Part shown: positions 3,943 to 7,227 of the stretch, in pieces | How positions within the stretch are numbered: position 1 is the stretch's first letter | Layout of the letters: every line of letters begins with the position of its first letter | Assembly: GCA_029562045.1 (NCBI GenBank) | Contig: JAKQWJ010000065.1 | Location: forward strand, 1-7,227 | DNA from: Spirochaetota bacterium | GTDB lineage: Bacteria > Spirochaetota > Spirochaetia > DTKZ01 | Reading direction: 5' to 3' | Length of the DNA: 7,227 bases | Notes under the pieces: model-generated | What the model saw: the letters and a program-made list of their open reading frames with translations, nothing else | The model's database searches: none | What the model was told of the DNA's origin: nothing | Translations under genes and position numbers: made by a program

Positions 3943-5652
3943 ATGAAACAACGAACCGGCGCCGAGCTGATCATCGACGCGATCCAGCAGCAGGGGGTGG
4001 AGTACATATTCGGTCTTCCCGGCGGAAACGCCATTCCCATGTACGACGCCCTGGTGGACTCGCCCATCAAACTGATCCTCACCCGGCACGAGCAGGGGGC
4101 GGTGCACATGGCCGACGGCTACGCCCGCTCGTCGGGAAAGACGGGAGTCGTTCTGGTCACATCCGGACCCGGGGCCACCAACACCATCACCGGCATCCTC
4201 ACCGCCCATATGGATTCGGTGCCCCTGGTCATCATCTGCGGCCAGCAGCTCACCACGAACCTGGGGATGGACGCCTTCCAGGAGGCGGACATTTCAGGGA
4301 TATCCTTTCCGGTGGTCAAGCATTCCTACCTCATCAAGGATCCCCGGGACATCCCCCGGATCATGAAGGAGGCCTTCCATCTGGCCAACTCCGGGCGGCC
4401 CAGCCCGGTGCTCATCGACGTGCCCAAGAATATCTCCAGCGCCTCCTTCGTTCCGGACCTGACCGAGGCCCCGCAGCTTCCGGGCTACCGGATCCCGAAG
4501 GAGGGAAGGCTGGAAGACATCGAGTTGGCCGCCACCCTGCTGGAGAGGGCGGAGAGGCCGGTCATCATCTGCGGACAGGGGGTCATCATCTCCGGGGCGG
4601 AGAAACCCCTGCGGTATCTGGCGGAGAGGATGAGCATCCCGGTGACCACCACGCTGCTGGGCAAGGGGGGTTTCCCCGAGACCCACGAACTGAGCCTGGG
4701 AATGCCGGGGATGCACGGCACCGCCTACGCCAACAAGGCCCTGAACGCCTGCGACCTGGTGATGTCCGTGGGCTCCCGCTGGGACGACAGGATCGTCGGT
4801 AATGTGTCCAAGTTCTGCGTCACCGCCAAGAAGATCCACATCGACATCGACCAGGCGGAGATCAACAAGATCGTCAAGGTGGATTGCGGAATCGTGGGGG
4901 ATGCGAAAACCGTCCTGGAGGAGCTGAACGGCATCCTCCGTCAGGGCAGGACCAACGGCTGGCTCCGGCAGATCTCCCAGTGGAAGCGGAATTTCCCGCT
5001 GAAGTACCGGAAGGAGGGCAAGCTGAAGGCTCAGCATGTCATCGACGAGATGTACAAGCTGACGGAAGGCAAGGCCATCGTCACCACCGACGTGGGGCAG
5101 CACCAGATGTGGGCCGCCCAGTTCTACAAGACCGACAGTCCCCGGAGCTGGATCTCCTCCGGCGGAGCGGGGACCATGGGCTTCGGCTTTCCCGCCGCCA
5201 TCGGCGCCCAGCTGGCGAATCCGGACAGGACCGTGGTGGCCATCGTCGGGGACGGCGGCTTTCAGATGACTCTCTTCGAACTGTCCACGGCCTTCGTGCA
5301 GAAGCTGCCGCTGAAGATCCTCCTCATCAACAACAACTACCTCGGCATGGTGCGTCAGTGGCAGAACATGTTCTACGACAACCGCCTCTCCGGGGTGGAC
5401 CTGGAGGGAAATCCCAACTTCGTCAAGCTCGCCGAAAGCTACGGCTGCAAGGGCTTCCGGATCCGGCGCAGCGCCGACGTGCGCCGGGTGCTGAAGGAGG
5501 CCCTGGCCTACAACGACGGGCCCTGCCTCATCGACGCGGAGGTGGAGAAGGAAACCAATGTATTCCCCATGATCCCCGCCGGCGCGAGCCTGGGGGACAT
5601 GATACTGGAACCGCCGAAGGTGAAACTGGAAAAACCGGTGGGAGGAACATGA
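3943..5652 (+). CDS. ilvB: Acetolactate (acetohydroxyacid) synthase large, catalytic subunit
   Basis: This thiamine diphosphate enzyme condenses two pyruvates to 2-acetolactate, or pyruvate with 2-oxobutyrate to 2-aceto-2-hydroxybutyrate, the first shared step of valine, leucine and isoleucine synthesis in the cytoplasm. The 569 residues cover the three family domains. The N-terminal ThDP pyrimidine-binding domain has FGLPGGNAIP (23-32) and catalytic E50 in RHEQGA. The central FAD-type domain carries SVGSRWDDR, and the C-terminal domain has the ThDP/Mg motif from GDG (436-438) to NN (463-464). YLGMVRQWQ is typical of the biosynthetic enzyme rather than the catabolic AlsS type. The start is ATG at 3943, with AAGGAGAT immediately upstream at 3930-3936. 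It is followed after one base by ilvN, forming a two-gene operon. The stop TGA is followed by no ilvC in this window. Confidence 0.97.
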   Translation: MKQRTGAELIIDAIQQQGVEYIFGLPGGNAIPMYDALVDSPIKLILTRHEQGAVHMADGYARSSGKTGVVLVTSGPGATNTITGILTAHMDSVPLVIICGQQLTTNLGMDAFQEADISGISFPVVKHSYLIKDPRDIPRIMKEAFHLANSGRPSPVLIDVPKNISSASFVPDLTEAPQLPGYRIPKEGRLEDIELAATLLERAERPVIICGQGVIISGAEKPLRYLAERMSIPVTTTLLGKGGFPETHELSLGMPGMHGTAYANKALNACDLVMSVGSRWDDRIVGNVSKFCVTAKKIHIDIDQAEINKIVKVDCGIVGDAKTVLEELNGILRQGRTNGWLRQISQWKRNFPLKYRKEGKLKAQHVIDEMYKLTEGKAIVTTDVGQHQMWAAQFYKTDSPRSWISSGGAGTMGFGFPAAIGAQLANPDRTVVAIVGDGGFQMTLFELSTAFVQKLPLKILLINNNYLGMVRQWQNMFYDNRLSGVDLEGNPNFVKLAESYGCKGFRIRRSADVRRVLKEALAYNDGPCLIDAEVEKETNVFPMIPAGASLGDMILEPPKVKLEKPVGGT

Positions 5653-5653
5653 A

Positions 5654-6169
5654 ATGGAAACACTGCTGAACGGTCAGGGAAAAAAACACACCATAAGTCT
5701 TCTGGTGAGCAACAAGCCGGGGGTGCTGATCCGCATCGCTCTGGTCTTCGCCCGGCGGGGCTACAACATCGACAGTCTGGTGGTATCCCCGTCCCAGGAC
5801 CCCGCCTTCTCCGTCATGAACATCATGGCCACCGGGGAATCGAAGACCCTGGACCAGATACTGAAGCAGCTGAACAAGCTGGTGGATGTCATCCATGCCC
5901 GGGACCGGACCGGGGAGAACATCATCGAGAGGGAGCTGGCCATCGTCAAGGTCCGCTGCGCCCCGGAGGCCAGGACCGACATCCTGCAGATCGCCCAGGC
6001 TTTCAGCGGCGAGATCGTGGACCTGTCGGACAAGAGCGTAACCCTCCAGGTAGCGGGGACCACGGAGAAGCTGGACGCGGTGAACAAGATCTTCGAACCC
6101 TACGGGGTCATGGAAAGCGTCAGGACCGGCAAGATCCTGATGGCCCGGGGAGAGGAAGCCACCGCCTGA
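5654..6169 (+). CDS. ilvN: Acetolactate synthase small, regulatory subunit
   Basis: The small subunit activates IlvB and confers feedback inhibition by valine. The 171-residue product has an N-terminal ACT domain from about residue 11 (HTISLLVSNKPGVLIRIALV). The NKPG turn (20-23) matches the valine-binding region of E. coli IlvH. The typical RRGYNIDSLVV segment and a second C-terminal domain (about 90-165, beginning ELAIVKV) follow. The length is normal for the long bacterial form. The ATG at 5654 follows the ilvB stop by a single base, and its ribosome-binding site GGGAGG is inside the last ilvB codons, so translation is probably coupled. Next is a GC-rich gap and then a convergent gene, not ilvC or leuA as in many BCAA operons. 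Confidence 0.96.
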   Translation: METLLNGQGKKHTISLLVSNKPGVLIRIALVFARRGYNIDSLVVSPSQDPAFSVMNIMATGESKTLDQILKQLNKLVDVIHARDRTGENIIERELAIVKVRCAPEARTDILQIAQAFSGEIVDLSDKSVTLQVAGTTEKLDAVNKIFEPYGVMESVRTGKILMARGEEATA

Positions 6170-6302
6170 CAGGCCGGGGCGGCGCCCCCTGCGCCCTGGG
6201 GTTCGCCGATACAGGGAGCCCGGAGCTTGTTCCCGGGCCGCCCCTCCCCGATGAGGCCGTCGTATAGGGAACCCGGGAGGCCGTCTGCGAAGGAGCCGCC
6301 TC
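6170..6302. other. GC-rich convergent intergenic region with weak hairpins
   Basis: No gene is visible. GGGGC-GGC-GCCCC (6176-6188) just after ilvN and GCCCGG/CCGGGC (6218-6223 / 6233-6238) can form short hairpins, but neither is followed by a T tract. Termination here would have to be factor-dependent or hairpin-only. GAGGCCGTC occurs twice (6253-6261 and 6277-6285). Confidence 0.4.
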
Positions 6303-7227
6303 TTACGCGGGCCGGCCCATCCGGGGGCGGCCCGAGGCGGCGGCGGTGACGCGGACTTCCAGAAGGATCTCCCCATCCAGGGCCCGGCCGGTCAGGTCCC
6401 GCCGGCTTGCCCGGACATCAGGGTTCTCCGCCCCCGCCCGCCGGGCCAGGCTCTCCGCTTCGGCCCGGGCCCGGGCCTCCCCGTGACGGACCGCCTCCTC
6501 CAGCTCCGGAAAGTCCCGGGCCCCCTCCGGGCCGTGCACCCGGTATCCCCCCGCATCCGCCAGAGGTTCGATGAGGACCTCCACCTTCTGAAAGACATTC
6601 CCCGCCACGGCTCCCACCGCTCCCGCCACCTCGGCGTGGCGGGGGATGACCGTCTCCGTGGACAGCATGCCCCCGACCCGGGGGTAGTAGGTGGCGGCGG
6701 GGGCGCCGATTCCGACGATCTTCCGGGCAAGGGCGAAGCTGACCTTCACCGATGGGGGGCCGGCGTCCCCGTCGCCGTTCGCGAAGCCGCCTCCGAAGGC
6801 GGCGGACGCAAAGAAGGAGAAGAGATCCCGGCGCCGGCCCACCTCGATACCGTTCCCCTCCGCCAGGGAGGTTTCCAGGACCGCCGAGGCGGATGCGGCG
6901 CAGACCTCCAGGTACACCCTCCGGCACAGCTCCCGGATGTCTTCCCGAAGGCCGCCCCGGCGAAGAAAAAGCCTCGCCGCCGCCTCCGCCGCCTCCCGGT
7001 TCCAGCCGTTCTGATAGCCCAGGACATGGGCGGCGTCGCTGGGGGTGAAGCCCGCCAGGATCACCGCCCCGGCGGCAGCGAGGCGGGCGAGATCCCGCCG
7101 GAGGAGGTAGGGGGACTCCGCCGCCTCCACCAGGTCCGTCAGCGGGCGGGGAGCCTCCCGCACCGCCCGGAGGATCTCCCTCTGGGTGGTGGTCAGCTCC
7201 CCTTCCCGGAGCGCGCCCGGGGCGGGG
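6303..7227 (-). CDS. Hydantoinase/oxoprolinase family protein, C-terminal part
   Basis: The frame is open from the right edge to TAA at 6305-6303, showing about 307 C-terminal residues with no start in the window; the GTG at 7163 is internal. The family (HyuA, 5-oxoprolinase and acetone-carboxylase beta relatives) consists of ATP-dependent amidohydrolases with an ASKHA-like fold that open hydantoin or 5-oxoproline rings. Diagnostic segments are GFTPSDAAHVLG, then IVGIGAPAATYYPRVGGML followed by TETVIPRHAEVAGAVGAVAG, and a C-terminal helix rich in Ala and Glu with GAENPDV. Just before GFTPSDA, a stretch of about 50 residues (TTQREILRAV ... LLRRDLARLAAAGAVIL) looks like a small winged-helix module inserted in the enzyme. 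The substrate cannot be told, and the catalytic N-terminus and partner genes lie outside. The gene converges on ilvBN and is not obviously linked to it. Confidence 0.85.
   Translation of the reverse strand, partial: PAPGALREGELTTTQREILRAVREAPRPLTDLVEAAESPYLLRRDLARLAAAGAVILAGFTPSDAAHVLGYQNGWNREAAEAAARLFLRRGGLREDIRELCRRVYLEVCAASASAVLETSLAEGNGIEVGRRRDLFSFFASAAFGGGFANGDGDAGPPSVKVSFALARKIVGIGAPAATYYPRVGGMLSTETVIPRHAEVAGAVGAVAGNVFQKVEVLIEPLADAGGYRVHGPEGARDFPELEEAVRHGEARARAEAESLARRAGAENPDVRASRRDLTGRALDGEILLEVRVTAAASGRPRMGRPA

Noticed and set aside
3927..4802. Plus-strand frame overlapping the start of ilvB
   Set aside because: It is a shifted shadow of ilvB, rich in Arg, Gly and His, without family features.
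1..7227. CRISPR array, insertion sequence or transposase
   Set aside because: No regularly spaced repeats, transposase motifs or terminal inverted repeats were found by eye.

Overview
This is a GC-rich bacterial chromosomal segment of mostly core metabolic genes. Two tRNA genes near the left end may mark an island boundary. No undescribed system can be shown here. The closest lead is the tail of a DUF499-type ATPase at the left edge, a family that recurs in phage-defence loci, lying just outside the 3' ends of the tRNA genes. The source is a bacterium using the MEP isoprenoid pathway, the DXP-independent vitamin B6 pathway and de novo branched-chain amino acid synthesis. Its tRNA genes do not encode CCA. 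The phylum cannot be fixed from the sequence; Spirochaetota or Synergistota is my impression only.

Layout: (1) 1-266 (+), the C-terminus of a DUF499-like ATP-binding protein. (2) 267-380, a small intergenic stretch with a tandem 12-mer and two AT-rich dyads. (3) 381-557 (-), tRNA-Asp(GTC) then tRNA-Pro(CGG) in transcription order, with a terminator-like hairpin between them and a good sigma70-type promoter upstream. (4) A divergent promoter starts pdxS (742-1647, +), followed 87 bp later by ispH (1735-2604, +). (5) A convergent polyprenyl diphosphate synthase (2611-3708, -) ends 6 bp from ispH. (6) An AT-rich 234-bp divergent intergenic region carries helically phased A-tracts and inverted repeats. 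(7) The ilvB-ilvN acetolactate synthase operon (3943-6169, +) follows. (8) After a 133-bp GC-rich gap comes the C-terminal part of a hydantoinase/oxoprolinase family protein (6303 to the right edge, -).

Functional links: IspH makes IPP and DMAPP, and the neighbouring prenyltransferase condenses them into longer polyprenyl diphosphates. IlvB and IlvN form the catalytic and valine-sensing subunits of acetohydroxyacid synthase and look translationally coupled. PdxS makes pyridoxal phosphate but needs a PdxT glutaminase that is not in this window. Coordinates, motif positions and symmetry were worked out by hand. Family assignments rest on recognised motifs, not database searches.
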